38,795 nucleotides of DNA. It comes from Streptomyces sporangiiformans (GTDB taxonomy: Bacteria; Actinomycetota; Actinomycetes; Streptomycetales; Streptomycetaceae). The notes below the pieces were generated by a model. The model did no database searches. It worked only from the letters and a program-made list of their open reading frames with translations, and was not told where the DNA came from. The translations under genes and the position numbers were made by a program. Shown here piece after piece: positions 25,482-33,777 of the stretch. The stretch is from the NCBI RefSeq assembly GCF_005768555.2, contig NZ_VCHX02000161.1:1-38795 (forward strand). Reading direction: 5' to 3'. Each line of letters begins with the position of its first letter. The stretch's first letter is position 1.

Positions 25482-25484
25482 GGT
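25465..25484 (+). promoter_or_regulatory. SoxR box and promoter of the quinone reductase gene
   Basis: ACCTCAAGCATGCTTGAGGT is a perfect 20-bp palindrome matching the SoxR operator (CCTCAAG...CTTGAGG). TTGACC (25462-25467) is a natural -35 overlapping its left arm, with a -10-like sequence just after its right arm, as in MerR-family promoters. The known S. coelicolor SoxR regulon includes a quinone oxidoreductase gene. SoxR would activate on redox-cycling compounds. Confidence 0.88.
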
Positions 25485-25540
25485 ATGAGGCTGACTCCAC
25501 CACGGCGCACTTACAGCAACGGCCGATCGAGGAGCCTCCC

Positions 25541-26521
25541 ATGCACGCGATCCGACTGCACGCCTTCGGCCCGGCCGAGAACCTCACGTACGAGCGGGTC
25601 ACGGACCCCGAACCGGGCCCCGGCCAGGTCCGTATCTCCGTAGCCGCGGCCGGCGTCCACCTCCTCGACACCGCGCTCCGGGAGGGAATCCAGGGCCCGC
25701 TCCCCGAGCCGCCCGTCCTCCCCACCGTCCCGGGCCGTGAGGTCGCCGGCATCGTCGAGTCCGTCGGCGAGGGGGTCGCCGAAGTCTGGCGCGGCAAGCG
25801 GGTCGTAGCGCATCTGGGCTTCCACCCGGGCGGGTACGCCGAGCTCGCCGTCACGGACGTGGACCGGCTCCACGAGGTCCCCGAGAACCTGGACTTCGCG
25901 CAGGCCGTCGCGATGATCGGCACGGGGCGTACGACGATGGGGATCCTCCAGTTCACCGAGCTCGGCCAGGACTCCGTGGCCGTGATCCCGGCGGCCGCGG
26001 GCGGCATCGGCACCCTCCTCGTGCAGTACGCGCGCCACGCCGGCGCCACCGTGATCGGTCTCGCGGGCGGCCCGGAGAAGGCGGCCCGCGTCGAGAGGAA
26101 CGGAGCCGATCTCGCCGTCGACTACAAGGACCCGAGCTGGCCGGATCGCGTCAAGCGGTTCCTTGGCGGGCGGAGCGCCACGGTCGTCTTCGACGGCGTG
26201 GGGGGCGAGGTCGCCCGGACCGCCGTCGGTCTCCTCGGCCCGGGCGGCCGGCATCTCGTGTTCGGCTGGTCGGGCGAGGGCCTGCGCGGCGGCGCTCCGC
26301 TGCTTGTCGAGGGGGTGTCGGAGCAGGTGCTCGGGCCGGTGATGATGGGGAAGGCGGGCGGGGCGAATCCCGTACGTACGCTGGAGCTTCGCGCGCTGGG
26401 CGAGGCCGCGGCGGGGCGGCTCGTGCCGGCCGTCCAGCGCTTCCCGCTTCGCGAGGCCGCGGCCGCCCACCGTGCCCTGGAAACCCGCGGCACCATCGGC
26501 AAGGTGGTCCTGGAGCCCTGA
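25541..26521 (+). CDS. NADPH:quinone reductase-like MDR protein (SoxR target)
   Basis: This 326-residue medium-chain dehydrogenase/reductase is of the zeta-crystallin type without structural zinc. It has the PGREVAGIVESVG segment (64-76), AAAGGIGTLL (151-160) for NADPH, and a VFDGVGG motif. It is predicted to reduce quinones or enones. The ATG at 25541 has GAGGA ten bases upstream; the frame also runs back through the SoxR site, which is not coding. Regulation by SoxR suggests a role in handling redox-active metabolites made by this or neighbouring strains. Confidence 0.9.
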   Translation: MHAIRLHAFGPAENLTYERVTDPEPGPGQVRISVAAAGVHLLDTALREGIQGPLPEPPVLPTVPGREVAGIVESVGEGVAEVWRGKRVVAHLGFHPGGYAELAVTDVDRLHEVPENLDFAQAVAMIGTGRTTMGILQFTELGQDSVAVIPAAAGGIGTLLVQYARHAGATVIGLAGGPEKAARVERNGADLAVDYKDPSWPDRVKRFLGGRSATVVFDGVGGEVARTAVGLLGPGGRHLVFGWSGEGLRGGAPLLVEGVSEQVLGPVMMGKAGGANPVRTLELRALGEAAAGRLVPAVQRFPLREAAAAHRALETRGTIGKVVLEP

Positions 26522-26567
26522 GTCAGGGGTGGGGTTCTCGCCCCCGCCGCCCCTACCCGTCCCATCC

Positions 26568-26633
26568 CTGGGGGCTGCGCCCCCAGACGGGGCGATTGAT
26601 GCCGGCCTCGGCTGAAAAGTTCAGCCGGGGCCG
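26568..26633. terminator. Paired hairpins with dispersed element, copy B
   Basis: CTGGGGGC/GCCCCCAG (26568-26586) is followed by a 14-bp arm inverted repeat (26603-26616 and 26620-26633). The segment lies between the converging quinone reductase and GNAT genes and overlaps the last codons of the latter. The 29 bp at 26579-26607 match copy A at 23390. Confidence 0.75.
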
Positions 26634-27139
26634 AAGGCTCCCAAGCCGCGCGTCAGTACGCGCGTGACGCTGCCGTCGTCCTCCGCGATGTCCCGGACAT
26701 GCTCGAAGCCGATCCTGCGCAGCAGAGTCAGTGAAGCCTGGTTGCTCGAAGCCACCGTGGCGTGCACCTCGGTCAGCCCGAGTGTGTCGAACCCGTAGGC
26801 GACGATTTTCTCGGCCAGTTCGGTCCCCAGGCCGGTTCCCCACTCCGCGGGGGCCAGGGCGTAGACGATCTCGTGGCCTCCGACGGTCTCGGTCGCTTTG
26901 ATCTCGGCATGCCCGATCAGACGTCCGTCCCGACGCACGGCCCACACCTTGAAGAGGTCCTGGGCGTAGACCTTCGTGAAGATCCGCCCGAACAGAGCCC
27001 GGTCCTCCGCCTCGGTGGAAGGCCCGTCACCCATCCATCGGGACACCCTCGTGTCCTGGAAGAGAGCGACGAAGCTCTCTTCGTCTTCGGGTGTGTACGG
27101 GTCCAGGAGCAGCCGCGCGGTCCGCAAGGTCGGGGTCAC
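26621..27139 (-). CDS. GNAT-family N-acetyltransferase
   Basis: This 172-residue protein is of the RimJ/RimL-like GNAT branch. It opens LRTARLLLDPYTPEDEESFVALF, has the acetyl-CoA loop WGTGLGTELAEKI and the C-terminal VASSNQASLTLLRRIGFEHV. It would acetylate an amine; protein N-termini, an antibiotic and a small amine are all possible. The GTG start at 27139 is taken because the family begins here. It converges on the quinone reductase gene. Confidence 0.88.
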   Translation of the reverse strand: MTPTLRTARLLLDPYTPEDEESFVALFQDTRVSRWMGDGPSTEAEDRALFGRIFTKVYAQDLFKVWAVRRDGRLIGHAEIKATETVGGHEIVYALAPAEWGTGLGTELAEKIVAYGFDTLGLTEVHATVASSNQASLTLLRRIGFEHVRDIAEDDGSVTRVLTRGLGAFGPG

Positions 27140-27217
27140 GGACAGCGACGCTACTCATGTGAGATCCGGGGAGCCAAACCAATTACCAGTTGCCAGCCAC
27201 TGGTCAGCAACCACCGG

Positions 27218-28102
27218 TTACCCGGAATCCCGAACCCGCCGCCCGATCTCCAAGTGGTCCGCCGCGGGCGGTCGTCCGGACTCGATCTCCCACAGCGCGT
27301 TCTGCAGCACACGCCCCAGCGTCCAGGCCCGCGCCCGCGCCCGGTCGAGCCCCAGAACGTCCGTCATGGCATCGAAACGCCAGAGGATCTCGTCCGCCTC
27401 GAAGCGGTTGTGCAGCGCGGGGAACAGCTCGAAACCCGGGTCTCCCGCGAGAGGTTTGGGATCGATGGCGAGCCACGGCTCACGGCCGGAGCCGAGGACG
27501 TTGTCGAAGTGGAGGTCCCAGTGCAGCAATTGCCCGCCGGGCTCGTCGGCGACCTCGCGGAGCGCCGCCGCGCAGTCCGCCAGAAGCCGCCGGTCCGCCG
27601 TGTCGGCGACCCGTCGCAGCGCCGAGGGCACCTGCTCCAGCATCCCCGCCGCGATGTCCCCGAGCCGCCGCGTTCCCGCCGGCGCCGGCACCGCCGTCAG
27701 CCGCGCCAGCAGCCGCGCGATCACGAGCACCGCCTCCCGCGAGTCCGGCAGGTACGTCAGCATCCGTGCCGCGTCGAGCCGTTCGAGCAGCAGCGTGCCG
27801 GTGGCGTCGTCGCTGTCGAGCAGCCGTACGGCCCCGTCGCCGCCCCATACGCGCAACGCGACGGGCTCGCCCACGTTCTCCTCGTCCAGGTACTGGAGCT
27901 TGAGCACGGCCTCGCCCCCGTCGGCACGCACCACCGGCAGCACCAGCGCGCAATTCCCGTGCATCGAGGGCCCGTTCACCCGAAGTGCCCAGCGCTCCAG
28001 GAACCGGTCGACCCGCTCGGGCAGCGCGGCGACGAACGCCAGCCCCGCCTCGCCGTTGAATTCGTGCTGCGAGGCCACCAGCTCGTCCGGGATATCGATC
28101 AC
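27218..28102 (-). CDS. Aminoglycoside 6-phosphotransferase/hydroxyurea kinase-like
   Basis: This roughly 294-residue kinase of the streptomycin 6-phosphotransferase (APH(6)) and hydroxyurea phosphotransferase family has the Brenner motif LLHWDLHFDNVL, with the catalytic Asp, and IDPKPLAGDPGFELFP, with the metal-binding Asp. I start at a GTG (28102) preceded by AAGG, since the longer frame would run into the divergent oxidoreductase promoter. Such genes are frequent in Streptomyces chromosomes and do not by themselves show resistance. Confidence 0.85.
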   Translation of the reverse strand: MIDIPDELVASQHEFNGEAGLAFVAALPERVDRFLERWALRVNGPSMHGNCALVLPVVRADGGEAVLKLQYLDEENVGEPVALRVWGGDGAVRLLDSDDATGTLLLERLDAARMLTYLPDSREAVLVIARLLARLTAVPAPAGTRRLGDIAAGMLEQVPSALRRVADTADRRLLADCAAALREVADEPGGQLLHWDLHFDNVLGSGREPWLAIDPKPLAGDPGFELFPALHNRFEADEILWRFDAMTDVLGLDRARARAWTLGRVLQNALWEIESGRPPAADHLEIGRRVRDSG

Positions 28103-28197
28103 CCATACGACCTTACTCACGGCCGTGAAGCGGTTCACACGACCAAGCACGGGATCGGTGGAGACACCCAGGGCCCGCAACGGCTAACGTCCCGCGC

Positions 28198-29643
28198 ATG
28201 AGCAGCACGGAAAGCGCGGGCAGTGCGGGCAGCGCGGGGAGCACCACCGACGCGTCCCGCACCGTCAACGGCGGCATATCGCTCTGGCACGCGCAACAGG
28301 TCGCCCCCACACCCCGCGAGCCCCTCCCCGGGAACGCGAGCGCCGATGTCGTCATCGTCGGCGGGGGCTACACCGGCCTGTGGACCGCGTACTACCTCAA
28401 GAAGGCCGTCCCCTTCCTGCGCATCACCGTCCTGGAGCAGAAGTTCTGCGGCTACGGCGCCTCCGGACGCAACGGCGGCTGGCTCTACAACGGCATCGCG
28501 GGCCGCGACCGCTACGCACGCGTGCACGGCCACGACGCCGCCGTACGCCTCCAGCAGGCCATGAACGAGACGGTCACCGAGGTGATCAGGGCCGCCGCGG
28601 AAGAGCACATCGAGGCGGACATCCACCAGGGCGGCGTACTCGAAGTCGCCTACACACCCGCCCAGTTGGCCCGCCTGAAGGACTTCCACGCGACGGAGCT
28701 CTCGTACGGCGAGAAGGATCGCGAGCTGTACGGCGCCCGCGAGACCGCCGAACGCGTCCGCGTGGCCGACGCCGTCGGCTCCACCTGGACGCCGCACGGC
28801 GCCCGCCTCCACCCGGTCAAACTGCTGCGCGGACTCGCCGCCGCCGTCGAGGCACTCGGCGTCACCCTCCACGAGTCGACCCCCGTCACCGAGATCAGAC
28901 CGAAGCACGCGGTCACGCCGTACGGGACGGTCCGGGCGCCCTACATCCTGCGCTGCACCGAGGGTTTCACCGCCTCCTTGAAGGGCCACAAGCGCACCTG
29001 GCTCCCCATGAACTCGTCGATGATCGCCACCGCCCCGCTCACGCCCGAGCAGTGGGACACCATCGGCTGGGAAGGCCGGGAAACCCTCGGCGACATGGCC
29101 CACGCCTACATGTACGCCCAGCGCACCGCCGACGACCGCATCGCCCTGGGCGGCCGCGGCGTCCCGTACCGCTTCGGCTCCCGCACCGACAACGACGGCC
29201 GTACGCAGCCGTCGACGATCGAGGCGCTGCGCTCGACCCTGCTGCGCTGCTTCCCGCAACTCGCCGGCGTCGAGGTGACCCACGCCTGGTCCGGCGTCCT
29301 CGGCGTCCCGCGCGACTGGTGCGCCACCGTCACCCTCGACCGCTCGACCGGCCTCGGCTGGGCGGGCGGCTACGTCGGCTCCGGCGTCGCCACCACGAAC
29401 CTCGCCGCCCGCACCCTCCGCGACCTGATCCAGCAGGACTCCGGCCAGTCGGGCGCGACCGAGCTGACCACCCTCCCCTGGGTCAACCACAAAGTCCGCA
29501 GATGGGAACCTGAGCCGTTGCGCTGGATCGGGGTACAGGGCATGTACGCCACGTATCGAGCCGCCGACCACCGCGAACGCACGACGCACTCCGCCGAGTC
29601 GTCGCGCCTGGCACGTGTGGCCGACCGCATCGCGGGCCGCTGA
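28198..29643 (+). CDS. FAD-dependent oxidoreductase (DAO family, PuuB-like)
   Basis: This 481-residue flavoprotein of the D-amino-acid oxidase fold has VVIVGGGYTGLWTAYYL (about 51-67), FCGYGASGRNGGW, and a C-terminal GYVGSGVATTNLAARTL. It resembles gamma-glutamylputrescine or other amine oxidases. An N-terminal Ser/Gly/Ala repeat (SAGSAGSAG) precedes the domain and is probably disordered. The substrate is not certain. It is followed by an alpha/beta hydrolase gene on the same strand. Confidence 0.85.
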   Translation: MSSTESAGSAGSAGSTTDASRTVNGGISLWHAQQVAPTPREPLPGNASADVVIVGGGYTGLWTAYYLKKAVPFLRITVLEQKFCGYGASGRNGGWLYNGIAGRDRYARVHGHDAAVRLQQAMNETVTEVIRAAAEEHIEADIHQGGVLEVAYTPAQLARLKDFHATELSYGEKDRELYGARETAERVRVADAVGSTWTPHGARLHPVKLLRGLAAAVEALGVTLHESTPVTEIRPKHAVTPYGTVRAPYILRCTEGFTASLKGHKRTWLPMNSSMIATAPLTPEQWDTIGWEGRETLGDMAHAYMYAQRTADDRIALGGRGVPYRFGSRTDNDGRTQPSTIEALRSTLLRCFPQLAGVEVTHAWSGVLGVPRDWCATVTLDRSTGLGWAGGYVGSGVATTNLAARTLRDLIQQDSGQSGATELTTLPWVNHKVRRWEPEPLRWIGVQGMYATYRAADHRERTTHSAESSRLARVADRIAGR

Positions 29644-29736
29644 CAACAGCGGACCGCGGCGGACTGCCGACCGACGGCAGCGGCCCGGCGACGGCGGACA
29701 ACAGGGGACATGGAGACAGGGGACAAGGGGACACCG

Positions 29737-30456
29737 ATGAGCACCGCAATACTGGACACCGTCCGCTACACGTCCGACGGCCAACTCCTCGACATTCACC
29801 GTGCGGCCGCCTCCGACGCCCCCACCGTGCTCCTCTGGCACGGCCGTGGTCCCGCCGAGCGCGATGTCCTCGGCGGCCTCGCCGCGGCCGTCGCCCGCCT
29901 CGGCGCCACCGTCCTCGTCCCGGACTGGCGTCCCGACGCCCCCGACGGCGGCCGCCCCCACCTCGCGGCGTCCCTCCGCTTCGCCTGGGACTTCGTGCGG
30001 GACCCCGCCCAGATCGTCCTCGTCGGCTGGTCCCTCGGCGGCCGCGCCGCCATGGCCACCGCCCTGCAGGCGGACCCCCCGGAAGGCTGGCGCCCCGCAG
30101 CCGTCGTCGGTATCGCCGCCCGCTACAACCAGCCCGAACCCCTTCTCGCCCTGCCCTCCCCCATGGACGTCTGCGCCACCGCTCCGCCCCTCCCCATCCA
30201 TCTGGTCCACGGCACCGCCGACAAGGTCTGCGCCTTCGAGAACGCCCGCGCGTTCCAGTCGGTCCTCGCCTCCCACGGCCGTCAGGCCCCGCTCACCGAG
30301 CTCAGCACCGACCACGCGGGCGCGGTCATGGCCGAGTACGTCCTCGACCTGGGCCGCTGCCGCCCCGCCCAGTCCGGATCACCCTTCCGCGAGGGCCTGC
30401 GCACCGCCCACGTCATCGCCGAGGCAACGGGCCTGCCCCATAAGCGATTGGCCTGA
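29737..30456 (+). CDS. Alpha/beta hydrolase
   Basis: This 239-residue serine hydrolase has the nucleophile elbow GWSLGG, an oxyanion-side WHGRGP, and a late HGTADKV and DHAG supplying Asp and His. It is probably an esterase or dienelactone-hydrolase-like enzyme. I use the ATG at 29737 after AAGGGG; the nine preceding codons lie in GGGGACA repeats. It follows the FAD oxidoreductase by 93 bp and may share its transcript. Confidence 0.85.
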   Translation: MSTAILDTVRYTSDGQLLDIHRAAASDAPTVLLWHGRGPAERDVLGGLAAAVARLGATVLVPDWRPDAPDGGRPHLAASLRFAWDFVRDPAQIVLVGWSLGGRAAMATALQADPPEGWRPAAVVGIAARYNQPEPLLALPSPMDVCATAPPLPIHLVHGTADKVCAFENARAFQSVLASHGRQAPLTELSTDHAGAVMAEYVLDLGRCRPAQSGSPFREGLRTAHVIAEATGLPHKRLA

Positions 30457-30690
30457 AATCCACGTCACCAAATACACGTATCCGGTGAACCGGACAACGC
30501 GGACCTCGAGACCCCGTCGGCCAACCACCGGAAAATCGCGGGACAACCGCCGGACAACCGCCGGACAGCCGTAGGAAAGCGTCGGTGAATCGCCGGTGAC
30601 GGCCGCCGAAAACCAGCCGGACATCCACGTGGCCACGGAGAGAATCAACGAGGAGCCTCGCAGCAGAGTTTCGCATTGAGGTTTCCAAGT
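30457..30690. other. Gene-free gap at the left border of the cluster
   Basis: There is no credible gene. Lower GC than its flanks, a short repeat of GACAACCGCCG (30541-30570) and no recognisable att site or transposon end are seen. It separates ordinary genes on the left from the presumed biosynthetic cluster on the right. Confidence 0.6.
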
Positions 30691-30727
30691 AAAAAAGGAC
30701 CGACCGTCCTGTTGACAGGACAGTCGG
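30691..30727 (-). terminator. Rho-independent terminator of the LmbU-like gene
   Basis: Read on the minus strand, 12-nt arms (30727-30716 and 30711-30700, one mismatch, TCAA loop) are followed by TCC and a run of six T (30696-30691). It is one of few true U-tract terminators in the window and lies 100 bp past the stop. Confidence 0.85.
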
Positions 30728-30828
30728 CCCCAAGGAGCCGGTGGCATGAACCGGCTGCGGACGCGTTACTGGCTGACCATGGCGGATCGTTACTGTCGGG
30801 GCGCGCGGGCGCCATTCCACCCCATGGG

Positions 30829-31653
30829 TCACCCAAGCGCGGGCATGGCTTCGCGGTCGGGCTCGGCGCGCGCCAACACGGGCGCGGCGGCCAGTGGTTC
30901 GGCGAGGGCGGTCCCCTCGTCCGCGCCCCTGACAGCACCCTCGACAACGCCTTCGGCAGGGCTCTCGACAGCGCTCTCGATGACCAGCTCAGCGGCGGAG
31001 TCGAGGGTGGAGAGCACCCAGGCGTCCACGTCGGCTCCGCTGCACTCGGCGGCCTTGAGCCACCGCTCGAACCGGTCGCGCGGGACCGCCAGTTGGCGGA
31101 CGGCCGCAGCATTCTCGGACTTCGCGCCTCCTCCGCCCCTGGCCTCCCGCAGGGCACTGCGGAGCTGCTTCGTCGTCCACGACAGTTCCTCGGCCCGGCT
31201 GAGCCATTCGTCCTGCTCCGCGACCGGCAGAGAGGCCACTTCGGCGTGGTGCTGGAAGGTCAGTCGTGCCCGTCGCCTGCCCACGTCGAACCGGCGGGCC
31301 ACCCATGCGTAGTTGCGCAGCGTCTGGTAGCGCAGGCCGGCGGTCTGTATGCCCTGCTGATACCGGTCGGAGTAATGGTCTTTTCCATAGGTCAGCCAGT
31401 CACCCAGCCACCACGAGGACGAATCCAGGACGCCCGCCAATTGGCGTCCTGCCCGCTCCCATTCCTCGAAGGTGAGCACGTCCGGCAGCTGCAGTCCCAC
31501 CCTCGTGGTCAGCACCTGGTCGGCCCTCGGGTTGCCATTTCGTGCGCCACCACGCTGCGGAATAATCCTCGCCATCCGCGGTGGGGGCGGTGGAGGCTCC
31601 CTCGTTGCGCCATCCGTTCCGCCATCGACACCATTGGCTAAGATCACGTACAT
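30829..31653 (-). CDS. LmbU/NovE-family transcriptional activator with TTA codon
   Basis: This 274-residue protein resembles the cluster-situated regulators LmbU (lincomycin), NovE and HrmB as I remember them. The central region TRVGLQLPDVLTFEEWERAGRQ, SSWWLGDWLTYGK and YQTLRNYAWVARRFDVGRRR, with a helix-turn-helix, is the family core. The C-terminal 80 residues are Ala/Glu/Val-rich and variable. Codon 5 is TTA, so translation would need the bldA tRNA. The ATG at 31653 has GGGGG just upstream; an internal ATG at 31575 lacks a ribosome site. The family activates antibiotic genes in Streptomyces, which marks this region as a cluster border. Confidence 0.85.
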   Translation of the reverse strand: MYVILANGVDGGTDGATREPPPPPPRMARIIPQRGGARNGNPRADQVLTTRVGLQLPDVLTFEEWERAGRQLAGVLDSSSWWLGDWLTYGKDHYSDRYQQGIQTAGLRYQTLRNYAWVARRFDVGRRRARLTFQHHAEVASLPVAEQDEWLSRAEELSWTTKQLRSALREARGGGGAKSENAAAVRQLAVPRDRFERWLKAAECSGADVDAWVLSTLDSAAELVIESAVESPAEGVVEGAVRGADEGTALAEPLAAAPVLARAEPDREAMPALG

Positions 31654-32088
31654 GACCCCCGTCTCGGTCAGTTTTGGTACGCGGTCGATTTATTGCTTTT
31701 TGCACTCCCGTTGAAATCGAGGAAAGCAGCCGGGTCGTTACATTGTCAAGATCATGTGCAGGTTCTGAACAATGGGACATTCCCCGGCCCTTCAGTACCG
31801 AGATCACGGGCGCGCAGAACACCCGAGCACCGGCATGAACGAAGCTTCCGGCGCTCGAATTGTCGATCAGGTTGAACTGACATCACGAGGAGCTTTGGAT
31901 TCCGCTCTGTCCCTCGAGGATTGACGCCATACGCGGGCACACGCACGGAGCAATCGATACCCCATCCCCCTCGGCCGCCGGCCTCACCCGGCCCGCAGCC
32001 GACACCCCATATTACTCAAGGTGGTGCCGACGCCAGGGGGAAAGCTCCGGGCCCCGGGTCCCACTCCTGTGGGGGATCAACATAAGCG
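31654..32088. promoter_or_regulatory. Long upstream region of the LmbU-like gene
   Basis: This 435-bp gap is lower in GC and should hold the promoter of the LmbU-like gene. The only open frame of note is a 50-codon plus-strand one (31772-31924), without a convincing ribosome site. Near 32064-32079 CCCAC/GTGGG could terminate the regulator gene on its right. I see no clear operator. Confidence 0.5.
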
Positions 32089-32820
32089 TCAGGCCACGCG
32101 ATTCAGAATCCGTCGCCGCGGCTCCTCCCGGATGCTGAGAGGGGCCGTCAACGCCTGCTGATCTGTCAGATAACGCAGCACGGCGAGCACTCGACGGTTG
32201 TCGCTGGGGCTGCCGGGGATGTCCAGCTTGTCGAAAACCGCCGCCACCCGCTTCTCCACCGTTCCCTGGGAGACGATGAGCCGCTGGGCGATGGCGCCGT
32301 TGGTGCGGCCCTGCGCCATGAGCGAGAGAACCTCCAACTCCCGTTCGCTGAGCGCGTCGAGCCCAGCGGCGCGAGCGTCACCGCGTCGGTTCGCGGTGCC
32401 GGCGGCCAGGGCTCCGACCATGCGCGGATCGACGACCGTGCCGCCCACCGCGATCCGGGTGAGCGTGTCCATCAGCTCGTCGGCGTCGGTCATACGGTCC
32501 TGGACGAGGTACCCGAGACCGGCACCGTCCCCGGAGAACAGACGGGCGACATGCTGCGGTTCAGGTGTCGCGGAGAACAGCAGGACGCCGATGCCGGGAT
32601 GCCGGCGGCGGGCGTCGAGTGCCGCCGCCACCCCCTCGTCGCTCCAGCTCGGCGCCAGCCGTACGTTGGCGACGAGGATGTCCGGGCGGTGCGTGGCGAC
32701 CAGGGCGGGCAGCACCCTGGCGTCATGGACGGCCGCGGCCAGCTGGTGGCCTCGGTCGCCGAGCACGTGTGCCAGGCCTGCCCGCAGGATCGCGGAGCCT
32801 TCGGCGATGACTAGACGCAT
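32089..32820 (-). CDS. NarL/LuxR-type atypical response regulator
   Basis: This 243-residue regulator has an N-terminal receiver-like domain (1-120) and a C-terminal LuxR helix-turn-helix (about 156-200, LSERELEVLSLMAQGRTNGAIA). The phosphorylation pocket is gone: the acidic pair is E7/G8, the phospho-acceptor position in ILVANVRLAP is Asn52, and the conserved Lys is Gln107; only Ser83 remains. It should therefore work without phosphorylation, perhaps by sensing a metabolite as reported for JadR1-type regulators. No histidine kinase gene is adjacent. It lies between the carrier protein and the LmbU-like activator. Confidence 0.88.
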   Translation of the reverse strand: MRLVIAEGSAILRAGLAHVLGDRGHQLAAAVHDARVLPALVATHRPDILVANVRLAPSWSDEGVAAALDARRRHPGIGVLLFSATPEPQHVARLFSGDGAGLGYLVQDRMTDADELMDTLTRIAVGGTVVDPRMVGALAAGTANRRGDARAAGLDALSERELEVLSLMAQGRTNGAIAQRLIVSQGTVEKRVAAVFDKLDIPGSPSDNRRVLAVLRYLTDQQALTAPLSIREEPRRRILNRVA

Positions 32821-32983
32821 GGCGGATCACTTCCTCGGCCAGGGCCTGGACGGATCGGCGCCACCCGTCCGGTTCCACGGTGCGAGGGGCGGATTCGTCG
32901 AACCGGCCCGTCGCGGGTGCGGGCAGCCGGCCAGGCACGGCCTCGGCCCCCGCTCATACGGCGCTCCCACAGCGATACGCATC

Positions 32984-33271
32984 TCAACCACCGACAGCCG
33001 CGACCCCGGAGACCGTGACGCGCTGGTCCAGCAGGTCCGCCAGATGGGTCAGGGAGGGGGTCCGCGCGAACTCGCCGATCGTCAGGCGACGCTCCAGCGC
33101 GATCACCAGACGCGCCGCGGCCCTCGAGGTACCGCCGATCTCGAAGAAATTGTCGGTGCGTCGGATGCGCTCCATGGGAACACCGAGCACGTCGGCCCAC
33201 AGGGCGGCCAGCTTGCGCTCGCTGTCGGTCACGGGGCGGCCGGAGTCCTCGAGGTTCTCTTCGCCGGTCAT
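32984..33271 (-). CDS. Free-standing carrier protein (PCP/ACP)
   Basis: This 95-residue thiolation domain has helix 1 ERKLAALWADVLGV and the phosphopantetheine site DNFFEIGGTSRAA with Ser49. The GGTS with a DNFFEIGG lead-in is the peptidyl-carrier form used in NRPS-like assembly, so it likely carries an amino acid as a thioester. I chose the ATG at 33271 because GGAGG sits eight bases upstream; a GTG 15 bp further up would overlap that site. No adenylation domain is in the window; one is expected nearby or encoded elsewhere. Confidence 0.88.
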   Translation of the reverse strand: MTGEENLEDSGRPVTDSERKLAALWADVLGVPMERIRRTDNFFEIGGTSRAAARLVIALERRLTIGEFARTPSLTHLADLLDQRVTVSGVAAVGG

Positions 33272-33380
33272 GTACGTCGCCTCCACCTGGGATATTCACT
33301 CCACCGTGAGCCGCTCCGGCATCACGTCTTCATACAGGTAGAGGCTAGGGAACAGTCTTATCGACGGAATATCGCCCGAG

Positions 33381-33402
33381 TTCCGGCTGCTTTCCGGCTG
33401 CT
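33381..33402. repeat. Direct repeat, TTCCGGCTGCT twice
   Basis: Two perfect adjacent 11-bp copies lie in the 173-bp gap between the small membrane protein gene and the carrier protein gene. The gap should contain the carrier gene promoter or leader. Confidence 0.7.
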
Positions 33403-33444
33403 TTCCCTCCGCTTTCCAGCGGCTTGTTCCGGCTCGTGAACGCG

Positions 33445-33660
33445 TCAGTCCACGCCCTCCAGGAGCCGCTGCAGAGCTCCCACCCGCCGGCTGAGCTCGG
33501 TCAGTTCGGTGCGCAGCTCCTGCTGGTGCACCGTGGAACGCTCGGCGGCCGTGCGCCGCTCCCGCGTCCCCGCCGAAGCCCAGAGCAGCCCCGTGGCGAC
33601 GAGCGTCGTCGCGCTCAGCATCACCGAGCTCGCGATCACCGCACCAGCCATGGATTCCAT
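33445..33660 (-). CDS. Small membrane protein with coiled coil
   Basis: This 71-residue protein has one membrane span at about residues 6-30 (VIASSVMLSATTLVATGLLW) followed by a charged helix (RTELTELSRRVGALQRLLEG) with heptad-like Leu spacing. I do not recognise a family. The ATG at 33660 follows GGAGG seven bases upstream. It may be a helper of the transporter or an enzyme scaffold; the sequence gives no more. Confidence 0.7.
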   Translation of the reverse strand: MESMAGAVIASSVMLSATTLVATGLLWASAGTRERRTAAERSTVHQQELRTELTELSRRVGALQRLLEGVD

Positions 33661-33777
33661 CGTGCCGCCTCCGTCCGGGGCCCGCTCCGGGCCCCACTCA
33701 CACAAGTGGGAGTAATGAATTTACGCGGCGGCAGGCATGCGCACCATGGAGGAAACCCTCCGATCGAACGGACGACC

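Noticed and set aside
27218..28102. APH(6)-like kinase as a cluster resistance gene
   Set aside because: It is over 2.5 kb from the cluster border, beside unrelated genes, and such kinases are common in Streptomyces chromosomes.
30413..30832. 139-codon minus-strand frame next to the LmbU-like gene
   Set aside because: Its codons span the U-tract terminator and low-complexity repeats, the start has no ribosome site and the product resembles nothing.
31772..31924. 50-codon plus-strand frame (MGHSPALQYRDHG...) upstream of the LmbU-like gene
   Set aside because: No convincing ribosome site, it opposes the surrounding genes, and it lies in a region that should be a promoter. It could be a peptide, but nothing besides the open frame supports it.
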